From positions 62,001 through 126,000 of the forward strand of contig JBMHBX010000049.1 in NCBI GenBank assembly GCA_049890215.1: a stretch of DNA of 64,000 bases, read 5' to 3'. The stretch comes from UBA685 sp049890215. Its GTDB lineage: Bacteria > Pseudomonadota > Alphaproteobacteria > Puniceispirillales > Puniceispirillaceae. The notes beneath the pieces were generated by a model, which searched no databases, was not told the DNA's origin, and saw nothing but the letters and a program-made list of their open reading frames with translations. A program made the position numbers and the translations under genes. Positions 45,102 through 54,806 of this stretch are shown here, piece after piece (within the stretch, counting starts at the first letter, position 1; every line of letters begins with the position of its first letter).

Positions 45102-46529
45102 ATGTCGCCATCTATTGCCATCATGTGGTTTCGCGCAGATTTACGTCTGTCTGACAATCCAGCCTTGTGCGCTGCCTGTGAAGACGGGCAGTTATTGCCG
45201 ATTTACATTCTTGAAGATGATGATGCTGAAGTTGACAAAATGGGCGCCGCTTCCCGGCTATGGCTCCATCACTCTTTGAGTAAGTTAAATGAGGGATTGG
45301 CAGGCAAATTACAGCTATTTGCAGGTTCTGCGGACGCCATCTTACAACAGCTAACAGACCGCTATGATATCACAGCCATTCATTGGAACCGGGCATATGA
45401 GCCATGGCGGATAAACAGAGATAAACAGATTAAAACAGCCCTGCAAGATAAGGGCATAAAGGCGCAAAGCCATAAAGCAAATCTGTTATGGGAGCCGTGG
45501 GAAGTAACGAAAAATGATGGCACCCCCTATCGTGTATTTACGCCTTTTTACAGACGGGGTTGTCTTGGGACAACACCGCCAAGAAGGCCTTTATCACAGC
45601 CTGATAATCTGACCTTTGCAAGCGGTGTCAATGAGGCGGTAACGCTTGACAGCCTTGAATTGCGCCCACGTCATCACTGGCAGAATGATGTGGTATCTGG
45701 CTGGCAGGTCGGTGAGACAGGTGCCATGGCGCGCTTGTCAGATTTTTTAGATAATGGGATTGCGCATTATAGCGAGGGGCGCAACCTGCCTGATAAGCCA
45801 TTTGTGTCTCGCCTGTCTCCTCACCTTCATTTTGGCGAAATTTCAGCTAATCAATGTTGGCATCAAGCGCTTGATCGATTTGGGATGGACCATAAAGGCT
45901 GTGATGTCTTTTTATCTGAATTAGGGTGGCGTGAGTTTTCAGCCTCACTCCTATTTTATAATCACGATTTGAAAACCACACCCTTAAATGGCAAATTTGC
46001 ACATTTTCCCTGGCGGGAATCAGATGATGATCTGGCGGCCTGGCAAGCGGGCATGACAGGTTATCCGATTGTCGATGCCGGTATGCGTGAATTATATCAG
46101 ACAGGTTATATGCATAATCGTGTGCGCATGATTGTAGGATCGTTCCTTGTGAAAAATTTGCGGCTTCACTGGCAACATGGAGAGGCTTGGTTTTGGGATT
46201 GTTTATTTGACGCTGATCATGCGTCCAACAGCGCTAGTTGGCAGTGGATTGCCGGTTGCGGCGCTGATGCAGCGCCCTATTTCCGCGTATTTAATCCTAT
46301 CACTCAGGCAGAGAAATTCGATCAGGAAGCACATTACATCAAAAAATTTGTGCCAGAATTAAAAGATTTGCCTGCGAAATATTGTGCAGCGCCCTTTACG
46401 GCACCGCCAGAGATATTGCGCGCCGCCAATATCACCTTAGGCGTTGATTATCCTCTGCCTGTTGTAGATGCCAAACAATCGCGACTGGACGCACTTGCCG
46501 CATTTGCGACTTTGAAAGAGATATCATGA
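45102..46529 (+). CDS. phrB: Deoxyribodipyrimidine photolyase, class I CPD type
   Basis: Light-driven repair of cyclobutane pyrimidine dimers. The 475-residue FAD protein begins with the photolyase alpha/beta domain (IAIMWFRADLRLSDNPAL), where the antenna chromophore binds. The C-terminal helical FAD domain has SRLSPHLHFGEIS, LGWREFSASLL, WQAGMTGYPIVDAGMRELYQ and DADHASNSASWQWIAG. The set is typical of class I photolyases. Its stop codon overlaps the start of the second photolyase gene (ATGA), so the two are made together. An AT-rich 179-base gap separates it from the divergent dmdC-like gene. Confidence 0.94.
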   Translation: MSPSIAIMWFRADLRLSDNPALCAACEDGQLLPIYILEDDDAEVDKMGAASRLWLHHSLSKLNEGLAGKLQLFAGSADAILQQLTDRYDITAIHWNRAYEPWRINRDKQIKTALQDKGIKAQSHKANLLWEPWEVTKNDGTPYRVFTPFYRRGCLGTTPPRRPLSQPDNLTFASGVNEAVTLDSLELRPRHHWQNDVVSGWQVGETGAMARLSDFLDNGIAHYSEGRNLPDKPFVSRLSPHLHFGEISANQCWHQALDRFGMDHKGCDVFLSELGWREFSASLLFYNHDLKTTPLNGKFAHFPWRESDDDLAAWQAGMTGYPIVDAGMRELYQTGYMHNRVRMIVGSFLVKNLRLHWQHGEAWFWDCLFDADHASNSASWQWIAGCGADAAPYFRVFNPITQAEKFDQEAHYIKKFVPELKDLPAKYCAAPFTAPPEILRAANITLGVDYPLPVVDAKQSRLDALAAFATLKEIS

Positions 46530-48052
46530 CAAAGCGCCTTTTATTGATCATGGGAGATCAGCTAAGCAGAAACAGTCCTGTTCTGGCTGAGGCTAGCCCT
46601 GATACAGATATCATTGTAATGGGCGAGCTAAGTGATGAGGCCACAACACCGCGTCACCATAAGAAGAAAATCGCATTTATCTTTTCTGCCATGCGTCATT
46701 TTGCCAAATCCTTGCAACAAGATGGTTTCACAGTCCTATATCAACATTTTGATACTGATAATGGGGCAGCGACTTTTGAGGCTTTAATCCGCAATGCCGC
46801 GGATCAGACCGGGCTTGAGGATATTGTCATGCTGCAAGCCTCTGAATATCGCGTGCGCCAATGGCAGACAGATTTTGCAGATAAATGGCACGGGCATGTC
46901 ACTGTGCTTGAAGATAGCCGGTTTTTAGCCACTCATGATGATTTTTCACAGTGGGCAAATGGAAAAAAGCAGCTTCGGATGGAATTTTTTTATCGGGAAA
47001 TGCGGCGTAAATTCAATATCTTAATGAGTGATGATAAACCAATAGGCGGACAGTGGAACTATGATTCTGAAAACAGAAAGCCGCCAAAATCAGGACTGAC
47101 AATCCCTGCGCGGACAACCTTTATACCAGATGAAATCACAGAAGATGTCCTAGCTTTGGTGGATGATTATTTTGATGATCATTTCGGCACCTTAAAACCC
47201 TTTGATATGGCTGTGACCAGAGACGAGGCATTGCATGTCTTTGAGTGTTTTATCAAAGAACGCCTCATGGATTTTGGTAATTATCAGGATGCAATGATAA
47301 CAGATGAGCCTTTTATGTATCATGCACATATTGGCGCTTATCTGAATATTGGCCTGTTAAGCCCTCTTGAGGTTATTAAGCGTGCTGAATTTGCCTATCA
47401 TCATGAAGGGGCACCTTTGAACGCTGTTGAGGGATTTATCCGGCAAATTCTGGGTTGGCGTGAATATATCAGGGGTATTTACTGGCAATTTATGCCAAAT
47501 TATGCCGCTCAGAATGCGTTGGGTGCATCACGTGCGCTTCCCGGCTTTTTTTGGCATGGCAAAACGCGCATGAATTGCCTTCATCAAAGCATATCTCAAA
47601 CCATTGATTTTGCCTATGCCCATCATATCCAACGTCTTATGGTTATTGGCAATTTCAGCCTGTTGGCGGGGCTGTCTCCGGCAAAGGTGAATGAATGGTT
47701 TTTGATTGTCTATAGTGATGCATTTGAATGGGTTGAAATGCCAAATGTGACTGGCATGGTATTATTTGCAGATGACGGTATTGTTGCCTCAAAACCCTAT
47801 GCTGCGGGCGGCAATTACATTGATAAAATGTCAGATTACTGCAAAGGCTGTCATTATAACATCAAAGAAAAAACAGGGGAAAATGCGTGCCCATTTCACT
47901 ATTTATACTGGGATTTTCTATGGCGGCATGAAGAAAAATTGCGATCAAATCCGCGCCTTGGCATGATTTACAGGACCGCTGATAAAATGGGGCCAGAAAA
48001 AAAGCAGACCATCCGCAACGATGCACAAAAATTTCTATCATCGTTAAGCTAA
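46526..48052 (+). CDS. Iron-sulfur (6-4)-type photolyase/cryptochrome (FeS-BCP)
   Basis: A 508-residue photolyase-related flavoprotein of the bacterial iron-sulfur group that includes Agrobacterium PhrB. The N-terminal RLLIMGDQLSRNSPVL is typical of this group. Four candidate [4Fe-4S] ligands are present at Cys351 (MNCLHQ), Cys439 and Cys442 (CKGC), and Cys455 (ACPFHY), the same spacing as in PhrB. FAD-domain blocks include RQILGWREYIRGIYW and FEWVEMPNVTGM. Relatives repair (6-4) photoproducts or act as cryptochromes. ATGA overlap with the class I photolyase favours a repair role. Confidence 0.92.
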   Translation: MTKRLLLIMGDQLSRNSPVLAEASPDTDIIVMGELSDEATTPRHHKKKIAFIFSAMRHFAKSLQQDGFTVLYQHFDTDNGAATFEALIRNAADQTGLEDIVMLQASEYRVRQWQTDFADKWHGHVTVLEDSRFLATHDDFSQWANGKKQLRMEFFYREMRRKFNILMSDDKPIGGQWNYDSENRKPPKSGLTIPARTTFIPDEITEDVLALVDDYFDDHFGTLKPFDMAVTRDEALHVFECFIKERLMDFGNYQDAMITDEPFMYHAHIGAYLNIGLLSPLEVIKRAEFAYHHEGAPLNAVEGFIRQILGWREYIRGIYWQFMPNYAAQNALGASRALPGFFWHGKTRMNCLHQSISQTIDFAYAHHIQRLMVIGNFSLLAGLSPAKVNEWFLIVYSDAFEWVEMPNVTGMVLFADDGIVASKPYAAGGNYIDKMSDYCKGCHYNIKEKTGENACPFHYLYWDFLWRHEEKLRSNPRLGMIYRTADKMGPEKKQTIRNDAQKFLSSLS

Positions 48053-48083
48053 TCTATGTTATCAGCCAAGCAAGGATAGGGAT

Positions 48084-49031
48084 ATGTCTTGCCCTGCCCT
48101 TTTTTCACAGGGACTTCACATGGCACCTCTTGCGCTTTCAGCTTTGAAAAAACACCCTCTTTTTGGCCTGTGTCTTGCAGGGTTTGGTGCTCTTACATTG
48201 ACACCTGACAGCCTTTTTATTCGCTTATCGGATATGGGAGCGTTTGAGATGCTTGTCTGGCGCGGGATCCAGATGGGGCTTGTTATGTTTTTGCTGTCCT
48301 ATCTTATGGACCGCAAAAACTTTTCACATAATCTGAGATTAACCTATTCCAAAAGAGGGTTGGTGGTGTGCCTGTGCCAGTTTATCAGCACCGCCTGTTT
48401 TGTGATAGGTATCGCGCAAACATCAGTATCAGTTATCTTATTTGCCCTTGCAACCTCGCCTATTTTTGCGGCGTTCTTCTCTCATCTTATTTTGCAAGAG
48501 CGCACGCATATTTCAACCTGGCTTGCGACAATATTGACCTTATTTGGCATTGTTCTGACTGTTTTTGATGCCTCTCATGCACAAGGGGCACCAGATGGAT
48601 CCGTGGTTCTTGGCGCCATATGCGGGCTCACTGCCTCTGCCGCAATTGGGATGAATTTTGTGCTTTTCCGCAAATATACTGACCTACCAGTTGCCCCGAT
48701 TACTGGCAATGGCTCATTACTTTCCGGCCTTGTAGCGCTTGCTTATATCGGGCCGTGGACTTTGTTTGATGGTAATGTGTGGATGATTTCAGTGTGCGGC
48801 CTTTTGATTTTGCCGGTTTCTTTTTTCTGTCTGACCTCAGCGTCACGATACACAGCTGCGGCGAATATAGGCCTGTTAATGTTACTAGAGACCATTTTGG
48901 GGCCAGTGTGGGTGTGGATTGGAGTCGGCGAAGGTGCCACAATGCAGATGGTATTTGGCGGGGTTATTGTGATCGTAACGCTCGCCGTCTATGTTATTTA
49001 CACATCAATGAGATTAAAAAGCGACTCTTAG
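48084..49031 (+). CDS. EamA/DMT-family transporter
   Basis: A 315-residue inner-membrane protein with about ten hydrophobic helices in two EamA repeats. Seen: DMGAFEMLVWRGIQMGL in the first repeat, the end-of-repeat SVILFALATSPIFAAFFSHLILQERTH and a similar LLMLLETILGPVWVWIGVGEG in the second. ATG 48084 follows AAGGA by 7 bases. The gene follows the photolyases after 31 bases and may be co-transcribed; its last 4 bases overlap the convergent GST gene. The substrate is unknown. Confidence 0.88.
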   Translation: MSCPALFSQGLHMAPLALSALKKHPLFGLCLAGFGALTLTPDSLFIRLSDMGAFEMLVWRGIQMGLVMFLLSYLMDRKNFSHNLRLTYSKRGLVVCLCQFISTACFVIGIAQTSVSVILFALATSPIFAAFFSHLILQERTHISTWLATILTLFGIVLTVFDASHAQGAPDGSVVLGAICGLTASAAIGMNFVLFRKYTDLPVAPITGNGSLLSGLVALAYIGPWTLFDGNVWMISVCGLLILPVSFFCLTSASRYTAAANIGLLMLLETILGPVWVWIGVGEGATMQMVFGGVIVIVTLAVYVIYTSMRLKSDS

Positions 49032-49672
49032 AAAAGATGCTCTTCATGGCTGTCTTTGAACGGGGCATATTTGGTCATTACATCGGCAAAAGCAGCGCTT
49101 TGCAAAAATTGCTGAAGCCATGCGTGAAGATGCGGCCAGTCCTGATTATCAAACCAGTCACTATCAGCGATACGAAACTGGCGCACAAACGGCAAAGTCG
49201 CATAATCAAGTAATCCCAAATGCTGACCTGATAATGCAGGCTGACCGGACAGAATCTTATCCCATCTTTGCAAAAAGGCGCTCCCCTTTTTTCGGTGCGT
49301 CTCAGCGTCTTCTCCTGCATAACGCGTTGCATATTTATACCTGTCCAGATGAAATTTGAAAATGTCATCCAGCTCATCAAGATGTGATAAAGTTGCCTGT
49401 TCATTTTGTTCAAAGCAGGTAAGCCAGTTTTCCGGATCAGACTGGCCAAGTGCCCAAAACATCACATCGCGTGATTCATCAATCACAGTGCCATCAGGCA
49501 ATTCTATAACAGGCACCGTGCCTTTGGGCGAGGCAGCTAAAAAAGGGGCCGGCTTGTCGCGAAGCAGAATTTCACGAAGACAGACTTTTATGCCGCTTGC
49601 TTTGATGGCAAGACGGGCACGCATGGCATAAGGACAACGCCTGAAACTCCATAAAATCGGTAGCTTTGTCAT
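49028..49672 (-). CDS. Glutathione S-transferase family protein
   Basis: A 214-residue GST with an N-terminal thioredoxin-like domain and a C-terminal helical domain. The active-site region FRRCPYAMRAR (Cys13) and the glutathione-binding ASPKGTVPVIELPDG and DESRDVM are present. A catalytic Cys in CPYA points to the omega/beta-like redox GSTs rather than Tyr/Ser enzymes. The start codon overlaps the stop of the upstream oxidase-like gene (ATGA), so they form a two-gene operon. The substrate is unknown. Confidence 0.88.
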   Translation of the reverse strand: MTKLPILWSFRRCPYAMRARLAIKASGIKVCLREILLRDKPAPFLAASPKGTVPVIELPDGTVIDESRDVMFWALGQSDPENWLTCFEQNEQATLSHLDELDDIFKFHLDRYKYATRYAGEDAETHRKKGSAFLQRWDKILSGQPALSGQHLGLLDYATLPFVRQFRIADSDWFDNQDWPHLHAWLQQFLQSAAFADVMTKYAPFKDSHEEHLF

Positions 49673-50190
49673 GATTTAGATAACTTTTCAAGAATTGTAA
49701 AATGTGGGCCTGATACTTCATAAGCTGACGCAAAGCCGGTGACAAGAACGCCTTTTGTCGGACAAATCTCTATCAGGTGAAAATCTTGAAACTGACTGAT
49801 AAGATCCATTGTGGCCCCAAAATGAGGTTTCATGTGACTCATAATATCTTCGAACTGCGGTGTTTTGCGCTCTATCACGGTACAATTTGCCTCAAATTTG
49901 ATACGCACGCGTGCCCAAATTGTTTGTGATTTTTCTTCATCTTCAATAAACAAAAAGCGTGCCTCATTGCCTTTTAGTAAGGATCTGACATGAGAGGATA
50001 GCTCGCTTGTATAAATATAAATGGTGCCATTGCTCGCGCGCCAAAAGGGGCTGCTGCCGATATCTGGCTTTGCGTCATCATCACTGACTGAGATTATCAG
50101 AGCGCGCGCCTCGTCAAGCAAGGTATCTCTGGCTTTGATGATTTTTTCATTCTTCTGCACGTCTGGCCATTTCTTTATTGTTTTGATCAT
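49669..50190 (-). CDS. Pyridoxamine-phosphate-oxidase-like FMN-binding protein
   Basis: A 173-residue protein of the PNPOx-like split-barrel superfamily, related to the HugZ-type group. Seen: DEARALIISVSDD, the strand YIYTSELSSHVRSLLKGNEARFLF with the S-x-H-x-x-L-L pattern typical of HugZ-like proteins, and a C-terminal ATMDLISQFQDFHLIEI block. ATG 50190 is chosen because the longer frame overlaps the divergent gene's start region. The C-terminal His-rich heme region of true HugZ is not visible. Flavin or heme binding is inferred. It is coupled to the GST gene. Confidence 0.72.
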   Translation of the reverse strand: MIKTIKKWPDVQKNEKIIKARDTLLDEARALIISVSDDDAKPDIGSSPFWRASNGTIYIYTSELSSHVRSLLKGNEARFLFIEDEEKSQTIWARVRIKFEANCTVIERKTPQFEDIMSHMKPHFGATMDLISQFQDFHLIEICPTKGVLVTGFASAYEVSGPHFTILEKLSKS

Positions 50191-50231
50191 TCTATTGTAC
50201 TGATATGGAATGAGAAAGAGGTTTGCGCAAG

Positions 50232-50849
50232 ATGACAACACTCACAATTGATATCTATTCTGATATAATCTGCCCCTGGTGTTATATTGGCAAAAAACGC
50301 CTTGAAGAGGCATTATCACAGCGCCCGTCTATTTCTGCCTCTATTCGGTGGCGCGCGTTTCTGTTGAACCCGTCAATGCCGCGTTCTGGCATGGACAGAC
50401 AATTATATTTGAAACAGAAATTTGGTGAAGCGTCTAACGCTGTCTATGACCGCATTGCCAATGCCGGCAAAGATGCCGGTATCGATTTTCAATTTCAGGA
50501 TATCACATTGACACCTGAGACCTCTGCTATTCATGCGTTATTGATTGCGTCTGGAAAGCATAGTTTTTCTTTATCAGAACGGTTTTTTCAAGCCTATTTT
50601 CTTGAGGGACGCGATATTAGCGACCCTGACGTGCAAAAAGACCTCATCCATCAGGAAGGGTGCGAGAATAGCTATACCAAAGATGCCTTGCAACAAGCCA
50701 CAACACAAATCAATGATGATATCAAATTTGGGGCAGATGTTGGAATAGATGGCGTTCCTTTTTTTGTCTTCAATGAACAATTTTCACTGGCAGGCGCTCA
50801 CCCTGCACCTGTGATTTTGAGTGCTATTGATGCCGCGGTTGCGGGCTGA
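50232..50849 (+). CDS. DsbA-family (FrnE-like) oxidoreductase
   Basis: A 205-residue cytoplasmic thioredoxin-fold protein of the FrnE/2-hydroxychromene-2-carboxylate isomerase-like group. The redox motif CPWC is at residues 14-17, followed by YIGKKRLEEAL. The C-terminal GVDGVPFFVFNEQFSLAGAHP carries the cis-proline region. ATG 50232 has AGAGG 10 bases upstream and is preferred to TTG 50223. No signal peptide is present, so it acts in the cytoplasm, unlike DsbA. It is divergent from the oxidase-like gene by 41 bases and convergent with mfd. Confidence 0.88.
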   Translation: MTTLTIDIYSDIICPWCYIGKKRLEEALSQRPSISASIRWRAFLLNPSMPRSGMDRQLYLKQKFGEASNAVYDRIANAGKDAGIDFQFQDITLTPETSAIHALLIASGKHSFSLSERFFQAYFLEGRDISDPDVQKDLIHQEGCENSYTKDALQQATTQINDDIKFGADVGIDGVPFFVFNEQFSLAGAHPAPVILSAIDAAVAG

Positions 50850-50858
50850 TACAACCAG

Positions 50859-53800
50859 CTATTTAGCCATCTCAGCTAATTCGCTCAATAGCTTTTTTGC
50901 GTGGCCTGCGCGCGCTGAGACAAGCTTCAAATCGCGCATGACAACAAGCTTATGATCTCCTTTGAGTTGCACCTGACCTTTTTGACCCGCAATCCATGCG
51001 ACTAGCGCCTCAGGATTAGCGAAGTGATTATCTTTGAACATCATTGAAAAACCTTTATCACCTGCGTCAATTTTCAATATATTTGCGCGGCGACATAATT
51101 GTTTTAATTCAACAATTTGCAGCAAATTCTTAACGGATTCAGGTATCGTGCCAAAGCGATCGATTAATTCAGTCATCATGGCATTCATCTCATCATCTGT
51201 TTGCAATGAGGCAATGCGGCGATAAATTGATAACCGGCTTGTTAAATCTGGAATATAGGCCTCAGGGATAAGCACTTTTGTGCCAATTGAGATTAAAGGC
51301 GCATAATCCTGACTATCCTCTTCTGCTTGCTTCTGGCGTGATTTTTGCGCAAGTTCAACTGCCTGGCGCAACATATCCTGATATAATTCAACCCCGACCT
51401 CTTTTACATGGCCTGATTGTTCATCCCCAAGCAGATTGCCAGCGCCCCTGATATCCAAATCATGAGACGCAAGCGTAAACCCTGCCCCTAATTTATCCAA
51501 TGTCTGCATGACCTCCAGACGCCTTTTGGCACCTGCGGTCATCACTTTATATTGATCAGTTGCAAGATACGCATAAGCACGTTGTTTTGAGCGCCCAACA
51601 CGGCCGCGCAACTGATAAAGCTGTGAAAGCCCAAACATATCAGCGCGGTGGATAATCATGGTGTTTGCAGATGGTATATCTATTCCTGATTCCACGATAT
51701 TTGTGGATAATAATATCTCTGCTTGCCCCTCTCCGAACGCTGTCATCGCTTTGTCGAGCTCTGTTGCAGACATGCGGCCATGAGCTGATATAATTTTGGC
51801 ATCAGGGACTAATTTAATAATCCGTTCATAAAGGCGCGGCATATCATCAATGCGCGGACAAACAACAAAAGACTGGCCACCACGAAAGCGTTCTCGAAGC
51901 AAAGCTTCTTTGAGAACCACATTATCCCATGGGCCGATAAAGGTTCTGACCGCTAATCTGTCAACTGGCGGCGTTGCAATAATTGACATTTGCCTGACAC
52001 CGGACAAAGCCATTTGCAAAGTTCTTGGAATAGGAGTCGCCGTCAAAGTCAGGACGTGGATATCACCCTTCATTTCTTTGAGACGCTCTTTTTGCGCTAC
52101 GCCAAAGCTTTGTTCTTCGTCAACAATCAAAAGTCCAAGATTATTAAAGGAAATGGATTTAGCGAGAAGCGCATGCGTGCCAATGACAATTTGGGCATCG
52201 CCATTGGAGATGTTTTCTTTGATTTGTTTGGCATCAGCACTGCTTGTCATACGTGACAGGACAGAAACCGATACAGGAAAGCCCTGAAATCGCTCTGTGA
52301 AGACCTTTCCATGCTGGCGTGCAAGCAATGTTGTTGGCGTTACCAAAGCCACCTGATAACCTGCCATAGCCGCAACAAAGGCAGCGCGCAGGGCAACTTC
52401 AGTCTTACCAAAGCCCACATCCCCGCAAATCAGCCTGTCTGTCGCTTTACCAGAGGATAAATCATCAAGCACATCCGCGATGGCATCCAGCTGATCTTCT
52501 GTTTCAGAAAACCCAAATCGGGCACAGAATTCTGCAAAACCACCTTCAGAGGCAGTCAGAGGTTGTGTTTTGGCAACAGCCCGGTTGGCGGCTATGCGAA
52601 TAAGCTGCTCTGCCATAATCTTAATGCGTTCTTTAATTTTGGCTTTCCGCGCCTGCCAGGCAACCCCGCCAAGCTTATCAAGCACAACATCTGTTGAATC
52701 CTTGCCATAGCGTGACAGCATATCAATATTTTCAACCGGCAAATATAGCTTGTCACCACCATGATATGTCAGCATTAAGCAATCATGGTCTGAGCCATCA
52801 GAGGAAATGGTCTCTAATTTTTCATAGCGACCAATGCCATGTTCAACATGAACCACAAGGTCTCCTGCTTCCAGAGATGATACTTCTGTCAAAAAATTAT
52901 CAGCACGCCTGCGCCCTACCGGCCTTGCAAGTCTTGTGCCAAAAATATCCTGCTCTGTGATGACTTGCAGATTTTGAAGCTGAAACCCTGTCTCCAGAGG
53001 CCAGAAGGCAGTGCTAATCTTATGCGCAAGCCCCTCAGCCAGTGAAGACAAATGCGGAATATCCCGTCCGCCAGAGGCATCTTTCATCATCTCGCCAATA
53101 CGTCTTGCAGCGCCCTCACTTGTGGCTGCAATGATAAAGATGGTATCGGTGTTTACTTCCGCCATCATCTGGGCGATGGCAGCTAGTTTTTGCCCGGATT
53201 CTTTGACAGTAAGCCCAATTCCCACCCTTCCTTTTGCATCAAAAGCAGAGTGAGATGGTCTGTCTTGTGAGAAGCTAGACAGAAAGTGACTTCTATTATC
53301 AGCTAATTTTGTTTCAACCTCATCCGATGTGCGATAATGCCAATGAGGCGCAAGCGGAAAATAGGCCCCTTCATCTTGCATGTCAGGTGCAAGGCGCGCT
53401 TCATAAAATTCAGAGATTTGTTCAAGACGGGCCGCCAAAGCAGCTTTGGCTTCTTCATCAAATATAACCGCTGCTGTTGTCCCATCCTCTGATACACAAT
53501 AATCTTCAAGGCATGCCATTTCAGGATGGAATATCGCTGACCAATGTTCTAAGGCAGGCGCCATATGACCTGCACTAACAGCTTCATAAAGAGGTGATTG
53601 TGTCCCCTTTCCGCCAAAAAATTCACGAAAGCGAGACCGAAAAGAGGATATGGCCTCCTCATCCAATAAAAACTCGGCTGCCGGTTTAATGATAAGGTCA
53701 GACAGATTGTCTGTTGAACGCTGTGATAAGGCATCAAACTGTTTGATAGTCTCAATCTCATCACCAAAAAAATCAATCCGAACCGGCATTGATAAGGCAT

Positions 53801-54326
53801 CTGAGAACACGTCTAATATACCGCCACGAATGGCAAATTCACCATATTCGCGCACAGTATCAGTGCGGTGAAAACCGTTTTTGACAAGGAATTGCGTCAC
53901 TTTTTCAAGAGATATTTGTTGACCACTGGTAAGTGAAAGACTGGCTTTGGTAAAAAAGGCAGGCGGCGGCACCTTTTGCAGCCATCCATTGACGGTGGTC
54001 ACGACAATCTGAGGGCCACCTTTTTGACTGCTATCTGACCTGCCTGCTACCAGTGATGATAGACTTGCTACTCTGGCAGATGTCACTGAACTGTGGGGGG
54101 AGACGCGGTCATAAGGCAGGCAATCCCATGCAGGCACAGCGTAAATCTCTGCCTGTGGCAAAACAAACCGCATACCTTGTATAAATTGCGTCATACGTGC
54201 TTCATCACGCAAAACGATAATATGTGGTCTCTCATCACGCAAAAAATGGGAAATAACAAGTTGATCTACGCCCTGAGGGCATCCATCAATAAATGTTTTC
54301 AATTCAATATTATTAAATAAATTCAT
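50859..54326 (-). CDS. mfd: Transcription-repair coupling factor
   Basis: ATP-dependent translocase that removes RNA polymerase stalled at DNA lesions and recruits UvrA. The 1155-residue protein includes the N-terminal UvrB-like region, the polymerase-interacting domain (GDLVVHVEHGIGRYEKLE), the helicase core with GDVGFGKTEVALRAAF (Walker A), LLIVDEEQSFGV (DEEQ box), TLTATPIPRTLQMAL and the QLRGRVGRSKQRAYAY motif, and the C-terminal D7 domain. It starts 4 bases after sdhE. Together with two photolyases nearby it suggests a UV-repair-rich region. Confidence 0.97.
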   Translation of the reverse strand: MNLFNNIELKTFIDGCPQGVDQLVISHFLRDERPHIIVLRDEARMTQFIQGMRFVLPQAEIYAVPAWDCLPYDRVSPHSSVTSARVASLSSLVAGRSDSSQKGGPQIVVTTVNGWLQKVPPPAFFTKASLSLTSGQQISLEKVTQFLVKNGFHRTDTVREYGEFAIRGGILDVFSDALSMPVRIDFFGDEIETIKQFDALSQRSTDNLSDLIIKPAAEFLLDEEAISSFRSRFREFFGGKGTQSPLYEAVSAGHMAPALEHWSAIFHPEMACLEDYCVSEDGTTAAVIFDEEAKAALAARLEQISEFYEARLAPDMQDEGAYFPLAPHWHYRTSDEVETKLADNRSHFLSSFSQDRPSHSAFDAKGRVGIGLTVKESGQKLAAIAQMMAEVNTDTIFIIAATSEGAARRIGEMMKDASGGRDIPHLSSLAEGLAHKISTAFWPLETGFQLQNLQVITEQDIFGTRLARPVGRRRADNFLTEVSSLEAGDLVVHVEHGIGRYEKLETISSDGSDHDCLMLTYHGGDKLYLPVENIDMLSRYGKDSTDVVLDKLGGVAWQARKAKIKERIKIMAEQLIRIAANRAVAKTQPLTASEGGFAEFCARFGFSETEDQLDAIADVLDDLSSGKATDRLICGDVGFGKTEVALRAAFVAAMAGYQVALVTPTTLLARQHGKVFTERFQGFPVSVSVLSRMTSSADAKQIKENISNGDAQIVIGTHALLAKSISFNNLGLLIVDEEQSFGVAQKERLKEMKGDIHVLTLTATPIPRTLQMALSGVRQMSIIATPPVDRLAVRTFIGPWDNVVLKEALLRERFRGGQSFVVCPRIDDMPRLYERIIKLVPDAKIISAHGRMSATELDKAMTAFGEGQAEILLSTNIVESGIDIPSANTMIIHRADMFGLSQLYQLRGRVGRSKQRAYAYLATDQYKVMTAGAKRRLEVMQTLDKLGAGFTLASHDLDIRGAGNLLGDEQSGHVKEVGVELYQDMLRQAVELAQKSRQKQAEEDSQDYAPLISIGTKVLIPEAYIPDLTSRLSIYRRIASLQTDDEMNAMMTELIDRFGTIPESVKNLLQIVELKQLCRRANILKIDAGDKGFSMMFKDNHFANPEALVAWIAGQKGQVQLKGDHKLVVMRDLKLVSARAGHAKKLLSELAEMAK

Positions 54327-54330
54327 TATT

Positions 54331-54594
54331 TTATTTGTTTACTTGAAACTGCTTTATTAACTGAAAGACATCTGTATCAAATTCGGCTGGCACATCTTCA
54401 TCACCACGCACCCACGCAAAAATAGCAGGATCACCAGCATCAAGAAGTGCCTCAAATTCCATCAAACCGGCACGATCAAGCTGTGGTAAATGACGTTTGG
54501 CAAATTGCCCAAGAAGCAAATCGGTTTCTTTCATACCTGTATAGCTCGCCCGATAAATAAGCCGGCGCATCATCATCTCATCTGTCTCTGTCAT
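54331..54594 (-). CDS. sdhE: FAD assembly factor SdhE
   Basis: Small helical protein (87 residues from ATG 54594) that helps attach FAD to succinate dehydrogenase SdhA. The sequence MMMRRLIYRASYTGMKETDLLLGQFA fits the family, and the FALLDAGDP-type segment (FEALLDAGDPAIFAWVRG) is typical. In the RGxxE motif that contacts SdhA the Arg is Thr (TGMKE at 19-23); Gly and Glu are kept. The ATG at 54594 is preferred over a longer frame from 54621. Its position between recG and mfd is the common alphaproteobacterial order. Confidence 0.9.
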   Translation of the reverse strand: MTETDEMMMRRLIYRASYTGMKETDLLLGQFAKRHLPQLDRAGLMEFEALLDAGDPAIFAWVRGDEDVPAEFDTDVFQLIKQFQVNK

Positions 54595-54806
54595 ATTACA
54601 CTCCGAACGCCCTGTTTGCATTTTGATTATCGTAGCAACTCTTCATTGGCTGTAGTATCATCACCTTATCAGAAGACGCGCTTGTTGAAGGTGTTGATAC
54701 ATGGCTATGTAGTGCATTTCCAGTGTAATTGATCACTAATCATGCGCGTTTTTCAGTGATTTTTGTAAATTTCTCTATGGTTGTCCTTTTATGAATAGGA
54801 TTTGAC

